Assembly: GCF_014202425.1 (NCBI RefSeq)
Contig: NZ_JACHGT010000005.1
Span: forward strand, 248,001 to 312,000
Length of the DNA: 64,000 bases
Origin: Phytomonospora endophytica
Lineage (GTDB): Bacteria > Actinomycetota > Actinomycetes > Mycobacteriales > Micromonosporaceae
Direction: 5' to 3'
Shown here: one piece after another, positions 24,658-34,750 of the stretch
How positions within the stretch are numbered: the first letter of the stretch is position 1
How the letters are laid out: every line of letters starts with the position of its first letter
Made by a program: the position numbers and the translations under genes
The notes under the pieces: model-generated
Databases searched by the model: none
Seen by the model: the letters and a program-made list of their open reading frames with translations, nothing else
What the model was told of the DNA's origin: nothing

Positions 24658-26787
24658 TTATTCGAAGAACTCGCCGATGATCTCCATGTCGAGGCCGGTC
24701 GGCTCGATGCGGTAGTCCGCCGGGGGTTCGAGGCGGAGCAGGCGGCGGGTGAAGAAATCCCATTTCCGGCGGTGGTGGACGTGCTCGTAGCCGAGGAAGA
24801 TGTGGTCGGCGCCGGGGATGATCAGCATCTCGAAGTCCTTGCCGGCGGTCAGGAGCGCGTCGGCCAGGCGGAGCGTCTGCTGGGGGAAGACGTTGTCGTC
24901 CATGCTGCCGTGCATGAGCAGCAGGTCGCCCTGGAGCTTGTGGGCGTTGTCGACGTTGGAGGTCGTGGCGTAGAGCTCGGGGTCGAAAGGCCCGTCGTAG
25001 GTCTCGCCCCAGGCGAGGTGGTAGAAGCGGTTGTCGTGGTTGCCGCAGGCCGCCATGCCCGCCCGGTAGATCTCGGGGTGGTCGAGCATGGCGCGGACGG
25101 TGGCGTAGCCGCCGCCGGAGAAGCCGTAGGAGCCGACGCGGTCGAGGTCCATCCAGGGCCGGGTGGCGGCGAGCTGCCTCAGGGCCGCGACGTGGTCGTC
25201 GAGGCAGCCGGCCGCGCGGAGGTTGCCGTAGGAGTGGTCGTGGAAGGCCTTGTCACGGCCGGGCGTGCCGCGGCCGTCGACGGCGATGACGACGAACCCG
25301 AGCGCGGTCATCGTCTCGGCGTCGCGGCCGTAGTAGCCGGGGTCGAAGGTCGGTTGGACGCGGTTCGTCTGCGGGCCGGGGTAAGGGTGGTCGAGGACCG
25401 GGTAGCTGCGCTCGGGGTCGAAGTCGTGCGGCAGATAGAGCAGTCCGTGGACGTCGGTGACGCCGTCGGCGGCCTTGACGGTGAAGGGCTCGGGCGGGGT
25501 CCAGCCCGCCGCGATGAGGCCGGAGACGTCGGCGCGTTCGAGTTCGACGAGGACCGTCCCGGCCCAGTCGCGGACGGTGATGACCGGCGGGGTGCCGGTC
25601 GTCGAGGCGTTGTCGATGAAGTAGCGGGCGCCGGGGCCGATGGTCACGGCGTGGTCGAGGTCGTCGTCGGTGAGGCGCGCGAAACCGGTTCCGTCGAGGC
25701 CGATCCGGCACACCGAGCGGCGGTAGGGGTGACCGTCGACGAGTCCGGAGGCGACGAAGTAGACGACGCGGGCGTCCTCGTCGACGCGCAGGACGCGCTG
25801 GACGCCCCACTCGCCGGAGGTGACCTGGAGCCGCTGTTCACCGGTCCTGGCGTCGTAGAGGTACAGGTGCCCCCAGTTGTCGCGCTGGGAGTACCAGAGG
25901 ACCTCCCAGCCGTGGGAGAACACCGCGATGATCGGTTCGGCGCCCATCGTCTGCGTCGGCTCCACGCGGGTCGGGCCGGATTCGGTGACAATGGTGGTGA
26001 CCTCGCCGGTCGCGGGGTCGAGGCGGCGCAGGGAGAGAGTGCGCTGGTCGCGGGTCTGCTCCAGGTAGTAGACGGCCGACTCGGCCTCGGCCCACCACGC
26101 CAGTTTCAGGGCGATGGGGGAGTAGAGCGGGGCGAGCAGCGGCGGGGTCTTCGCCCGGACCGTGTCGCCGGAGGCGACGTCGATGACCATCAGCTCGACC
26201 GTCGGGAGCGTTTCGTCACCGGGGAAGGCGTAGCGCTTGGTGACCAGCCGGGGGGCGCCGCCGTCGGCGGGAGCGTCCTCGACGAGATGCTGCCGCCGGA
26301 CACCGCGCTGGTCGGTGCGGTGGGTGAGGATCCTCGTCGAGTCCGGCGACCACGCCACGGCCGGGGGCATGCCCGTCAGCCCGATCCTGGCCAGCAGCGT
26401 GAACTGTGCCATCGCCTCGGGGCCGGTGCCGTAGTCGTGGTCCTCGGCGCCGTCGGCGGTCAGGGCCCACTCGCGGCCGTCCTCGACCGACCGCGCCCAC
26501 AGGTCGTGGCCTTTGGCGAAGACCGCGGTCTTCCCGTCGGGGGACAGGACTTCCAGGAAGTCGGCGCCGGCGTCGGCGGGCGGCTCGAAGGGTTCGCGGG
26601 TTCCGGCGGCCGGGTCGACGGTGAAGAACGTCTTTCCCTCGGTGGTGTCGGCGGCGTACCAGAAGCGCTCGCCGTCGTCGAGCCACTGGGGACGGACCTT
26701 GAGGTTCTTGACGAGGCCGGAGCGCTTGTGGGGCAGGAGCCTCTCGGCGGCGCGGTAGGCGGCGGCGTCGAGCTTTCGATCGGTCAT
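24658..26787 (-). CDS. S9-family prolyl oligopeptidase / dipeptidyl-peptidase IV-like enzyme
   Basis: A 709-residue cytoplasmic serine peptidase (no signal peptide). The N-terminal 430 residues form the DPPIV-type beta-propeller. The C-terminal alpha/beta-hydrolase domain carries the nucleophile motif [11 protein letters not shown], the Asp segment [10 protein letters not shown] and the His segment [10 protein letters not shown]. The start ATG has GAGGGA eight bases upstream. The gene is flanked upstream by a promoter enclosed in a 15-bp inverted repeat, so ligand-controlled repression is likely. The cleavage specificity (X-Pro) is inferred from the family. Confidence 0.92.
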   Translation of the reverse strand: MTDRKLDAAAYRAAERLLPHKRSGLVKNLKVRPQWLDDGERFWYAADTTEGKTFFTVDPAAGTREPFEPPADAGADFLEVLSPDGKTAVFAKGHDLWARSVEDGREWALTADGAEDHDYGTGPEAMAQFTLLARIGLTGMPPAVAWSPDSTRILTHRTDQRGVRRQHLVEDAPADGGAPRLVTKRYAFPGDETLPTVELMVIDVASGDTVRAKTPPLLAPLYSPIALKLAWWAEAESAVYYLEQTRDQRTLSLRRLDPATGEVTTIVTESGPTRVEPTQTMGAEPIIAVFSHGWEVLWYSQRDNWGHLYLYDARTGEQRLQVTSGEWGVQRVLRVDEDARVVYFVASGLVDGHPYRRSVCRIGLDGTGFARLTDDDLDHAVTIGPGARYFIDNASTTGTPPVITVRDWAGTVLVELERADVSGLIAAGWTPPEPFTVKAADGVTDVHGLLYLPHDFDPERSYPVLDHPYPGPQTNRVQPTFDPGYYGRDAETMTALGFVVIAVDGRGTPGRDKAFHDHSYGNLRAAGCLDDHVAALRQLAATRPWMDLDRVGSYGFSGGGYATVRAMLDHPEIYRAGMAACGNHDNRFYHLAWGETYDGPFDPELYATTSNVDNAHKLQGDLLLMHGSMDDNVFPQQTLRLADALLTAGKDFEMLIIPGADHIFLGYEHVHHRRKWDFFTRRLLRLEPPADYRIEPTGLDMEIIGEFFE

Positions 26788-26807
26788 GTGAGCGTCCCTC
26801 GAAATCG

Positions 26808-26884
26808 GTGCGTACAGTGTGCGCTGACGAGAAACAACGTACGTCAGCGGATCGCTGTTTGCAAGTAGGGCACACTGTACGCAC
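26808..26884 (-). promoter_or_regulatory. Inverted-repeat operator enclosing the S9 peptidase promoter
   Basis: GTGCGTACAGTGTGC (26808-26822) and its exact complement (26870-26884) enclose 47 bases. Inside is a second inverted repeat GCTGACG/CGTCAGC (26823-26829, 26842-26848) and, on the - strand, TTGCAA-N17-TACGTT, a possible promoter. Immediately outside on + is TAGGCT followed six bases later by ATG 26898. Confidence 0.6.
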
Positions 26885-26942
26885 TTAGGCTGACGTCATG
26901 ACGACGTCATTAGGCCTGGTGGATGAGGTCGTGTGGTCTCGG

Positions 26943-27725
26943 TCACTCCAGGAGCCGAAGCGTCTCCTCGTGGAGTCTCGCGGCCTCGGCGATGTCGCCG
27001 CCGGTGGTGCCCAGCTCGACCCGCCTGTCGCGGTCGAAGGCGCTGTGGCGCTCGGCGGGCGGGTCGGCCAGAAGGGTGGCGGCCGCGACGGCCGCCTTCG
27101 CAGGTGGGGTGCCCAGGACGGCGGCCATGGCGGTGACGCCGATGCGCGCCACGCGGCCGAGCGAACCGGCATGGCTCGTGCGGACGAAACCGGGGCTGTA
27201 GAGGATGTGGCGGGTCTCGCCGGGGCTCTGGGCGAGGTGGAGGCCGAAGAGTTCGTTGGCCCGGCGGGTGAGCTGGTTGGCCTTGGCGAAGCCGAAGTCC
27301 TCCCGTGACTGAAGGTCGTGATGCGGTATGGCGTCACGACGGGCACCGGGAACCGAGGTGTTGAGCACGAGTTTCGGGTGCAGTCCGGTCGTGAGCAGAA
27401 CGCGGCTGAGGTAGTAGAGGGCGAAGGTGTGCTCGAAGCCCTCCGGGGTCTCGACGCGGTTCCAGCGGGCGTAGGCCGCGCACAGGATCAGGGCGTCGAC
27501 CGGGCCGAAGGCCGCGGCCGCGGCGATGACGCGCCGGTTCTCGGCGACGAGGGTCAGGTCGGCCGCGATGAAATGCGCGGTGACCGGGCCGGCGTCGGCG
27601 GCAAGGGTCTCGAACTTGGCGCGGCTGCGCCCGACGACGACCACGGTCCGGCCTTCGCGCAGGTAGTGGCGGGCGAGCGCGCGGCCGAGCCCGTCGGTGC
27701 CGCCGGTGATGACGATCGTGCCCAT
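26943..27725 (-). CDS. SDR-family protein lacking the catalytic tyrosine
   Basis: A 260-residue Rossmann-fold protein. The dinucleotide motif GGTDGLGRA (residues 8-16) is good. The canonical NNAG is CAAY (82-85) and the active-site Y-x-x-x-K is F144-G-F-A-K148, so Tyr is replaced by Phe. Ser124 (NTS) survives. Normal dehydrogenase activity is therefore doubtful; a binding or alternative catalytic role is possible. It is divergent from a TetR gene, with two GGAAC-N4-GTTCC operators between them and an AGGAG ribosome site before its ATG. The TetR protein probably controls it. Confidence 0.85.
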   Translation of the reverse strand: MGTIVITGGTDGLGRALARHYLREGRTVVVVGRSRAKFETLAADAGPVTAHFIAADLTLVAENRRVIAAAAAFGPVDALILCAAYARWNRVETPEGFEHTFALYYLSRVLLTTGLHPKLVLNTSVPGARRDAIPHHDLQSREDFGFAKANQLTRRANELFGLHLAQSPGETRHILYSPGFVRTSHAGSLGRVARIGVTAMAAVLGTPPAKAAVAAATLLADPPAERHSAFDRDRRVELGTTGGDIAEAARLHEETLRLLE

Positions 27726-27739
27726 GGATTCTCCTCCAA

Positions 27740-27763
27740 GTACCGGAACGGATGTTCCGGTAC
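27740..27763. promoter_or_regulatory. TetR operator O1
   Basis: Perfect inverted repeat GTACCGGAAC-GGAT-GTTCCGGTAC, 14 bases upstream of the - strand SDR start. The core GGAAC-N4-GTTCC is shared with O2. Confidence 0.8.
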
Positions 27764-27774
27764 GTTAGCACGTC

Positions 27775-27790
27775 CGGAACGACTGTTCCG
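27775..27790. promoter_or_regulatory. TetR operator O2
   Basis: CGGAAC-GACT-GTTCCG, centre 31 bases (about three helical turns) from the centre of O1. It overlaps the -35 position of the TetR gene's own promoter. Confidence 0.75.
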
Positions 27791-27797
27791 CTTCGTC

Positions 27798-27803
27798 TAG
27801 GAT
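27798..27803 (+). promoter_or_regulatory. -10 box for leaderless TetR gene
   Basis: TAGGAT six bases before ATG 27810; no Shine-Dalgarno. Confidence 0.55.
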
Positions 27804-27809
27804 GGGTCC

Positions 27810-28376
27810 ATGACCTCCGCCCAGGCAGAGCCCCGCCGCAAGGACGCCCGCCGTAACCGCACCCAGATCCTCGACGTCGCGCGCGCCCTGCTCGCCGAAC
27901 GCGGGCTCGCCGTCGACATGCGGGAGATCGCCGCGGCCTGCGGGGTCGGCGTCGGCACCCTCTACCGGCACTTCCCGGACCGCGACCGGCTGCTGACTGC
28001 CGTGCTCGCCGAGGACGCGGCGGTGTGGACGGAGGCGACCGAGCCCGCCCTCGCCGACGCCGACGCGTGGCGGGGTCTGCGCGCCTTCGCCGAGGCGACG
28101 CTGAGCCTGATGGCCCGCCACCGGGGGATGCTCGACGGCCTGTCGGGGCCCGAGACGCAGGCCGCCTTCGACGCCTGCCGCGACCACCTCGCCGGCGTCA
28201 TCGGCGACCTCGTCGGACGCGCCCAGGAGGATGGGCGGCTGCGGCGGGACGTCTCCGCGCACGACGTGGTCGTGCAGGTCATGGCCCTCGGCCGGGCGGT
28301 CGAGCTGACCGAGGCCGCGGAACCGGGCGCGTGGCGCCGTCACCTGGAGATCGTGCTGGACGGCCTGGCGGCCTGA
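27810..28376 (+). CDS. TetR-family regulator (probable repressor of the adjacent SDR gene)
   Basis: A 188-residue TetR protein. The helix-turn-helix lies at about residues 30-58 (DMREIAAACGVGVGTLYRHFPDRDRLLTAVL), of which GVGVGTLYRHF is the recognition segment. The C-terminal ligand domain is of the AcrR/SBP type. It is divergent from the SDR-like gene, with two near-identical operators in the 84-base gap, one over its own promoter, so autoregulation is expected. It ends six bases before the convergent stop of the next TetR gene. Confidence 0.92.
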   Translation: MTSAQAEPRRKDARRNRTQILDVARALLAERGLAVDMREIAAACGVGVGTLYRHFPDRDRLLTAVLAEDAAVWTEATEPALADADAWRGLRAFAEATLSLMARHRGMLDGLSGPETQAAFDACRDHLAGVIGDLVGRAQEDGRLRRDVSAHDVVVQVMALGRAVELTEAAEPGAWRRHLEIVLDGLAA

Positions 28377-28382
28377 CCCGCG

Positions 28383-28994
28383 TCAGGCCGTGCGCTCCAC
28401 CGCGTCGAGTGCGGGGGCGATGATCGCGAAGGCCCGGTCGGCGAGTACGCCGGGGTCGTCATGACCGCCGTCGTTCCAGCGGTGCAGGGCGGTGTCGAAC
28501 GCGGTGAGCGCCATGCCCGCCGCCATGCGCGGGTAGAGGTCGCCGTCCTCGGTGCCGAGCCGTTCCGCGAGTGCGGCGGCGAGGTCGTCCTGCCACTGGC
28601 TCTGGCGCTCCAGGAAGCGTGCGAGCAGCGCCGGGGTGCCGAGGATCAGCCCGACCACCTGCCGCGCGCGTTCGTGCGCGCCCGCGCAGGCGGCGAGCGG
28701 CACACCGAGGGCGTGCCGCAGCGCGACCGACGGCGGTTCGCCGGCCGGGCGGGCGCTGAGGGTCGCGGTGATGTCGGCTCCCATGTCGGTGAGGAAGCGG
28801 ACCACGACGTCCTCTTTGGACGCGTAGTGGCGGAAGAACGTCCGCCGGGAGACCCCGGCGGCGGCCGCGATCTGGTCGATGGTCACCGCGTCGAAGCCGT
28901 CGGCGGCCATGAGCCGCAGCGCGGCCTCGGTGAGTTCGGCGGACACGAGCCGCCGCATGCGCTGGGTCAGGTTCGTCGCGGGCGGCGTGGTCAC
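28383..28994 (-). CDS. TetR-family regulator (probable repressor of the divergent SDR gene)
   Basis: A 203-residue TetR protein with the helix-turn-helix at about residues 37-66 (VTIDQIAAAAGVSRRTFFRHYASKED) and a long ligand domain. The GTG start has no ribosome site; TAGCAT lies six bases upstream on the - strand, fitting a leaderless start. The divergent neighbour is an intact SDR oxidoreductase, and the 79-base gap has the inverted repeat TCAAG-N5-CTTGA over the neighbour's -35. This makes two TetR/SDR pairs placed back to back within 3 kb. Confidence 0.92.
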   Translation of the reverse strand: MTTPPATNLTQRMRRLVSAELTEAALRLMAADGFDAVTIDQIAAAAGVSRRTFFRHYASKEDVVVRFLTDMGADITATLSARPAGEPPSVALRHALGVPLAACAGAHERARQVVGLILGTPALLARFLERQSQWQDDLAAALAERLGTEDGDLYPRMAAGMALTAFDTALHRWNDGGHDDPGVLADRAFAIIAPALDAVERTA

Positions 28995-29000
28995 CCGGCC

Positions 29001-29042
29001 ATGCTACGGCATGCCGATGTGGCACTCAAGCGCTACTTGACA
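29001..29042. promoter_or_regulatory. Divergent TetR/SDR promoter region with operator
   Basis: On - TAGCAT (29001-29006) serves the TetR gene. On + a perfect TTGACA -35 (29037-29042) with CAGAGT 18 bases later serves the SDR gene, whose ATG 29074 follows after seven bases. The inverted repeat TCAAG-CGCTA-CTTGA (29026-29040) overlaps the TTGACA. Confidence 0.6.
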
Positions 29043-29073
29043 CTCAGTGACAACTTGCGGCAGAGTGCCGTCC

Positions 29074-29979
29074 ATGACTCGACACCGCTGGACCGCCGCC
29101 GACATCCCCGACCTCACCGGACGCTCCTTCGCCGTCACCGGGGCCAACGGCGGCCTCGGCCTCGCCACGACCCGCGCCCTCGCGGCCAAGGGCGGGCGCG
29201 TGATCCTCGCCGTCCGGGACGTGACCAGGGGCCGCGCGGCCGTCGCCGGGCTGCCGCCGGAGAACGTCGACGTGCGGCGCCTCGACCTCACCGACCCCGC
29301 CTCCATCGACGCCTTCGCCGACGGACTGGCCGCCGACCACGGGCGACTCGATGTGCTGGTCAACAACGCCGGGGTCATGGGCCCACCCCGGACCCTCACC
29401 CCCGGCGGGCACGAACTCCAGTTCGCCGCCAACCACCTCGGGCACTTCGCCTTGACCACGCGCCTGCTCGGCCTGCTCGCCGCCGGACGCGACCCGCGCG
29501 TGGTGACCGTCAGTTCCTTCGTCCACCGCAAGGCCCGCATGCGCTTCGACGACCTGACCGGCGAGCGCGGCTACTCCCCGATGGGCTTCTACAACATGTC
29601 CAAGCTCGCCAACGCGATCTTCGGTCTTGAGCTGCACCGCCGCCTGACCGCCGCGGGCAGTCCGGTCGCGAGCGTCCTCGCGCATCCCGGGTACAGCGCG
29701 ACGGGTCTTCAGACGGCTTCCACGAGTGGTCTCACGAAACTGTTCCTGGGCCGCTTCGGCAACGCGCTGCTGGCCCAGCCGGCCGAGCGGGGAGCCTGGC
29801 CGCAGCTGTTCGCCGCGACCGATCCGGGCGTCGTCGGCGGCGAGTTCATCGGCCCCGACGGCATGGGGGAGATGCGCGGGCACCCCACGCGGGTGCGGCC
29901 TTCGGCCGACGCGCTCGACGAGGAGAACGGGCGGCGGTTGTGGGAGGTCTCCGAGCGGGCGACCGCCGCCGTCGGATAG
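29074..29979 (+). CDS. SDR-family oxidoreductase (retinol dehydrogenase-like)
   Basis: A 301-residue short-chain dehydrogenase/reductase with a complete active set: TGANGGLGLA for NAD(P), VNNAGVM, a Ser in VTVSSF and Y-N-M-S-K for catalysis. Length and the C-terminal extension fit the retinol dehydrogenase/protochlorophyllide reductase-like SDR subgroup. ATG 29074 is chosen over an in-frame start at 29047 because it follows the promoter by seven bases. It is divergent from its probable TetR repressor and followed by a bidirectional terminator. Substrate unknown. Confidence 0.92.
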   Translation: MTRHRWTAADIPDLTGRSFAVTGANGGLGLATTRALAAKGGRVILAVRDVTRGRAAVAGLPPENVDVRRLDLTDPASIDAFADGLAADHGRLDVLVNNAGVMGPPRTLTPGGHELQFAANHLGHFALTTRLLGLLAAGRDPRVVTVSSFVHRKARMRFDDLTGERGYSPMGFYNMSKLANAIFGLELHRRLTAAGSPVASVLAHPGYSATGLQTASTSGLTKLFLGRFGNALLAQPAERGAWPQLFAATDPGVVGGEFIGPDGMGEMRGHPTRVRPSADALDEENGRRLWEVSERATAAVG

Positions 29980-29995
29980 ACCCGGAAACGATGCC

Positions 29996-30023
29996 GGGGC
30001 CGACCGCGTCGGCGGTCGGCCCC
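29996..30023. terminator. Bidirectional terminator between SDR and response-regulator genes
   Basis: Perfect 12-bp stem GGGGCCGACCGC / GCGGTCGGCCCC with a GTCG loop, between convergent genes. Confidence 0.82.
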
Positions 30024-30036
30024 GTGCACGGCGTCG

Positions 30037-30726
30037 TCAGAACTTCGGCGCGTCGGGCGCTTCGAGCAGTCCGAGCCGCAGGGCCGTCATCAGCGCCTGC
30101 GCGCGGTTTCCCGCCCCGAGCTTCTCGTAGAGCTTCGAGATGTGGGTCTTGGCCGTCGACTCCGACACGTACAGCTGCTTGGCGATCCCGGCCACGCTCA
30201 TGCCGTCGGCCAGCAGTTTCAGCACCTGCGACTCGCGCGGGGACAGCTGCGGACCGGTCGGGGTGAGCCGGCGCTTCATGGCCTCGGCGAGGTCGCCGGC
30301 GGTGAACGCGTTGGGCGTCGCGGCGGCGTGCCGGGCGGCCGAGACGACGTCGTCGGCGGGCGCGCTCTTGGGCACGAACGCGCTGGCACCGGCTTCCAGG
30401 GCGCCGAACAGCTGGTCGTCACCGGCGTACATGGTCAGCACGACGATGCCCATCGACGGGTGGGCCTTGCGAAGCTTGCGCGTCGCCTCCAGGCCACTGC
30501 CGTCGGGCAGCCGCAGGTCCATGATCACCACGCTCGGCTGGAGCGCCGCCGCCTTGCGCAGCGCCTCGGCGACGCTTCCGGCCTCACCGGTCACCTCGAA
30601 CTGGGGGTCACGCTCGAACGCGTGCCGCAGACCCTTGCGGATCAGATCGTGGTCGTCGACGAGCAGAATCGTCATGCGGTTGCCGGCCGGCACCGGGTTG
30701 GTCGACGCTGAGGTCACTGAGTTCAT
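30037..30726 (-). CDS. NarL/LuxR-type response regulator, MacR-like
   Basis: A 229-residue regulator. The receiver domain has LLVDDHD, the phosphoacceptor Asp in VVIMDLRLPDGSG and the Lys in FVPKSAP. The C-terminal LuxR-type helix-turn-helix contains LSPRESQVLKLLADGMSVAGIAK and SESTAKTHISKLYEKL. It begins nine bases after the sensor kinase stop, so the two are one operon. With the acyl-CoA ligase, SRPBCC genes and ROK glucokinase next door, the pair resembles macRS near glkA in Streptomyces; that identity is inferred. An alternative start lies at the second Met (30675). Confidence 0.92.
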   Translation of the reverse strand: MNSVTSASTNPVPAGNRMTILLVDDHDLIRKGLRHAFERDPQFEVTGEAGSVAEALRKAAALQPSVVIMDLRLPDGSGLEATRKLRKAHPSMGIVVLTMYAGDDQLFGALEAGASAFVPKSAPADDVVSAARHAAATPNAFTAGDLAEAMKRRLTPTGPQLSPRESQVLKLLADGMSVAGIAKQLYVSESTAKTHISKLYEKLGAGNRAQALMTALRLGLLEAPDAPKF

Positions 30727-30735
30727 AGCGGATTC

Positions 30736-32385
30736 TCACTCCTTGTTCGCCGTGTTTACGCTACCGCGTGCTGTGGGCGCGGCGAGGATCACGGCCACTG
30801 TTGTGCCGTGCGGTTCGCGGGGACGGATCTCCAGCGACGCACGGATGCGTTCGGCGCGCTCGGACATGATGGTCAGTCCGTACCGGCCGTCGGCGCCGGA
30901 ACCGGCGATGCCGCGGCCGTCGTCGCTGACCTCGATGCGCGCGTAGGGCGGGTCTACTTCGCAGGTCACCCACAGGTTGTCGGCGCGGGCGTGCTTGCGG
31001 GCGTTGGTGATCGACTCCTGGGCGATGCGCAGCAGTTCGGCCTCCGTCGCGGCTGGCAGCCGCGCCGTGGACTCGTCGAGCGACAGGTGCACGCGCAGCC
31101 CGGCCGACGCGCCGACGGTGCGCGCGTAGTCGGCGATCGCGGCGGTCAGCCCGCCGTGCCGGTCGACTTCGCTGCGCAGCTCGAACAGCGACAGCCGCAG
31201 CTCCGTGATCAGCCGCGTCACCTCGGTGCGCAGGTCCTTGAGCTCACCCGCGGCCTCCGTCGCGTGCGGCGGCAGCAGCCCGAGCGCGTTGTCGATGCCG
31301 TACCCGACCATCGCCAGCTCCTGCGCGACGCCGTCGTGGATCTCCCGCGCGAGCCGCTGCCGCTCCTCGGTCGTGGCCAGGGACCTGACCTCGTCGAACA
31401 GCAGCGCCGTCTCCAGCCGCAGCGCGCCGCTGGCGGCGGCGTCGGCGACCTCGGCGATCATCTCGGCGGTGTAGGCGCCCGGCTGATCGGTCTCGCACAC
31501 GACGAGTCCGACCGTCCGCACACCCGCCACGAGCGGGACCACCAGCACCGAGACCGCCCCGACCGACGACCGCGATCGCGACAGCGACCGCGCCGAGGTC
31601 TGCGACTGCTGGCTCGCCCACGCGTCGGCGAGGGTGCCGTCGGTGTTCAGCGACGTCTCCCAGTCGACCCGGTCGGGCGCGTTCTGCGCCAGGATCACCA
31701 GCCGGTCGCCGCCACCGCCGGTCAGCACGGCCGAACGCTCGGCCGGGACGTGGTTGCGCACCTCGTCGAGCAGGTGCGTGGCGATGCCGCCCGGGTCCAG
31801 CGTGCCCCCGGGAAGCTGACGGGCGACCGCCCGCAGCTGCGTGAGCAGCGCGGTGGCCTCCTCGTAGGGCTGGGGGGCGCTCGTCGTGCTCGCCTGGAGC
31901 GCCTTGCGCAGCCAGCTCGCGGTCACCGCGAACAACCCGGCCAGCACCAGCCACTCCAGCGCGGTGACCCAGAAGTCCTCACCGCCGTCACCGGCCAGCA
32001 GCCCCAGGCCGGCGGCGGTGAGCAGGGCGAGAGCGAGGGCCTCGCCGAGGCCCTCCTTCACCCTGCGCCCGCCGAAGAGGGCGGCCCCGCCGAGCGGGAC
32101 CGTCAGGAACGGCAGCAGCCACCCGTCGAGATGGTCGCTGGACGCCGTGCCCAGCACGACCACCGCGACCTCCGCGACACGCCCGAGCCGCCCGATCACC
32201 GGGTGGGCCGGCGCCAGGGTCCCGGGCACGTTCGCCGCGGCGAGCAGGGCGCACCAGGTCAGCGTGTGCCACCAGCCGGTCGCCGCCAGGCCGAGCCCGG
32301 CGACGACGAGGAACATGGACAGCCGCAGCAGGAGCGTCGGCACCCGCCAGCGCTCCCTAGGCCACGGCCACGCGCGATCGTTCAT
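30736..32385 (-). CDS. Membrane sensor histidine kinase, NarX/HisKA_3 type, MacS-like
   Basis: A 549-residue kinase. Residues 15-160 hold about five to six membrane helices, followed by a GAF-like domain (about 185-325). The HisKA_3 box REIHDGVAQELAMVGY has the phospho-His at 350, and the HATPase domain carries ITNARKHA (N box) and DDGRGI (G1). The cognate regulator gene follows after nine bases. The start codon lies inside the inverted repeat CATATGG-N6-CCATATG, which may be an operator. No signal is evident in the sensor part. Its context suggests a developmental or envelope role, by analogy with MacS only. Confidence 0.92.
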   Translation of the reverse strand: MNDRAWPWPRERWRVPTLLLRLSMFLVVAGLGLAATGWWHTLTWCALLAAANVPGTLAPAHPVIGRLGRVAEVAVVVLGTASSDHLDGWLLPFLTVPLGGAALFGGRRVKEGLGEALALALLTAAGLGLLAGDGGEDFWVTALEWLVLAGLFAVTASWLRKALQASTTSAPQPYEEATALLTQLRAVARQLPGGTLDPGGIATHLLDEVRNHVPAERSAVLTGGGGDRLVILAQNAPDRVDWETSLNTDGTLADAWASQQSQTSARSLSRSRSSVGAVSVLVVPLVAGVRTVGLVVCETDQPGAYTAEMIAEVADAAASGALRLETALLFDEVRSLATTEERQRLAREIHDGVAQELAMVGYGIDNALGLLPPHATEAAGELKDLRTEVTRLITELRLSLFELRSEVDRHGGLTAAIADYARTVGASAGLRVHLSLDESTARLPAATEAELLRIAQESITNARKHARADNLWVTCEVDPPYARIEVSDDGRGIAGSGADGRYGLTIMSERAERIRASLEIRPREPHGTTVAVILAAPTARGSVNTANKE

Positions 32386-32402
32386 ATGGCCCGGTCCATA
32401 TG
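32383..32402. promoter_or_regulatory. Inverted repeat overlapping the sensor kinase start codon
   Basis: CATATGG-CCCGGT-CCATATG, arms of seven bases, includes the ATG of the kinase gene (read as CAT on +). It could be an operator or could limit translation initiation. Confidence 0.5.
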
Positions 32403-32431
32403 TGACGGTGCCCCCGTTTCGGTGCCGGCGG

Positions 32432-34228
<1,797 letters not shown>

Positions 34229-34324
34229 GGTTGTCTCCAAAATTTCCGGGGCGTTCCGGGGTGATTAATGAAACGCTACCGCCTGGTAGGCGCGGGTTGG
34301 AAGACCCTGGGGGACAATACGGCC

Positions 34325-34684
34325 GTGCCCGCTCTCGATCTCATCGATGACACGTACATGGCGTGTAGTCCCGAAACGCTCGCGCCATTGGTCTCCGCGC
34401 CCGCGCTGGCCGCCGAATTGTGGCCGGAATGGCGCGTGTCCGTTACCGAGGAACGCGGTGTGGAAGGGGTGAGATGGAAAGTCGGCGGACCGGTCGCGGG
34501 AAGCACCGAGGTCTGGATTGAACGGTACCGCGATCGGGGCGCGTTGGTCCACGTCTACGTCCGGGTCGACCCCACCGGAAAGCCCTGGTCGCCGCGGGAG
34601 ACCGAACGTCGCCGGGAGCGGCTGAGGCGCCGGGTGAAAGCGGTGATGTGGCGAGTGAAGGACGAGGTCGAGCGTGACCGCTGA
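34325..34684 (+). CDS. SRPBCC/polyketide-cyclase-like small protein
   Basis: A 119-residue protein with the pattern of a START/SRPBCC ligand-binding fold (VPALDLIDDTYMACSPETLA at the N-terminus, RVSVTEERGVEGVRWKVGGP in the middle) and a basic C-terminal helix. GTG 34325 is preferred to an ATG 57 bases upstream because related proteins begin at the PALDLID segment. It is the first of two adjacent small SRPBCC-type genes before glkA, an arrangement also known in Streptomyces. The ligand is unknown. Confidence 0.75.
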   Translation: MPALDLIDDTYMACSPETLAPLVSAPALAAELWPEWRVSVTEERGVEGVRWKVGGPVAGSTEVWIERYRDRGALVHVYVRVDPTGKPWSPRETERRRERLRRRVKAVMWRVKDEVERDR

Positions 34685-34736
34685 GGCTTCCGCGCCGAGT
34701 GCGCCGTGCTGTACCGGACGCCCCTCGGCGGTCGAG

Positions 34737-34742
34737 TAACCT
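34737..34742 (+). promoter_or_regulatory. -10 box for leaderless SRPBCC gene
   Basis: TAACCT eight bases before ATG 34751; no Shine-Dalgarno. Confidence 0.4.
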
Positions 34743-34750
34743 TCGTGCAC

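Noticed and set aside
23791-26868. A 1025-residue open frame on + opposite the pentapeptide and S9 peptidase genes
   Set aside because: Antisense shadow of genes with clear catalytic motifs.
26898-27308. A 136-residue + frame starting at the leaderless-like ATG 26898
   Set aside because: After about 15 codons it is antisense to the SDR gene and has no domain; kept only as evidence of a possibly lost regulator start.
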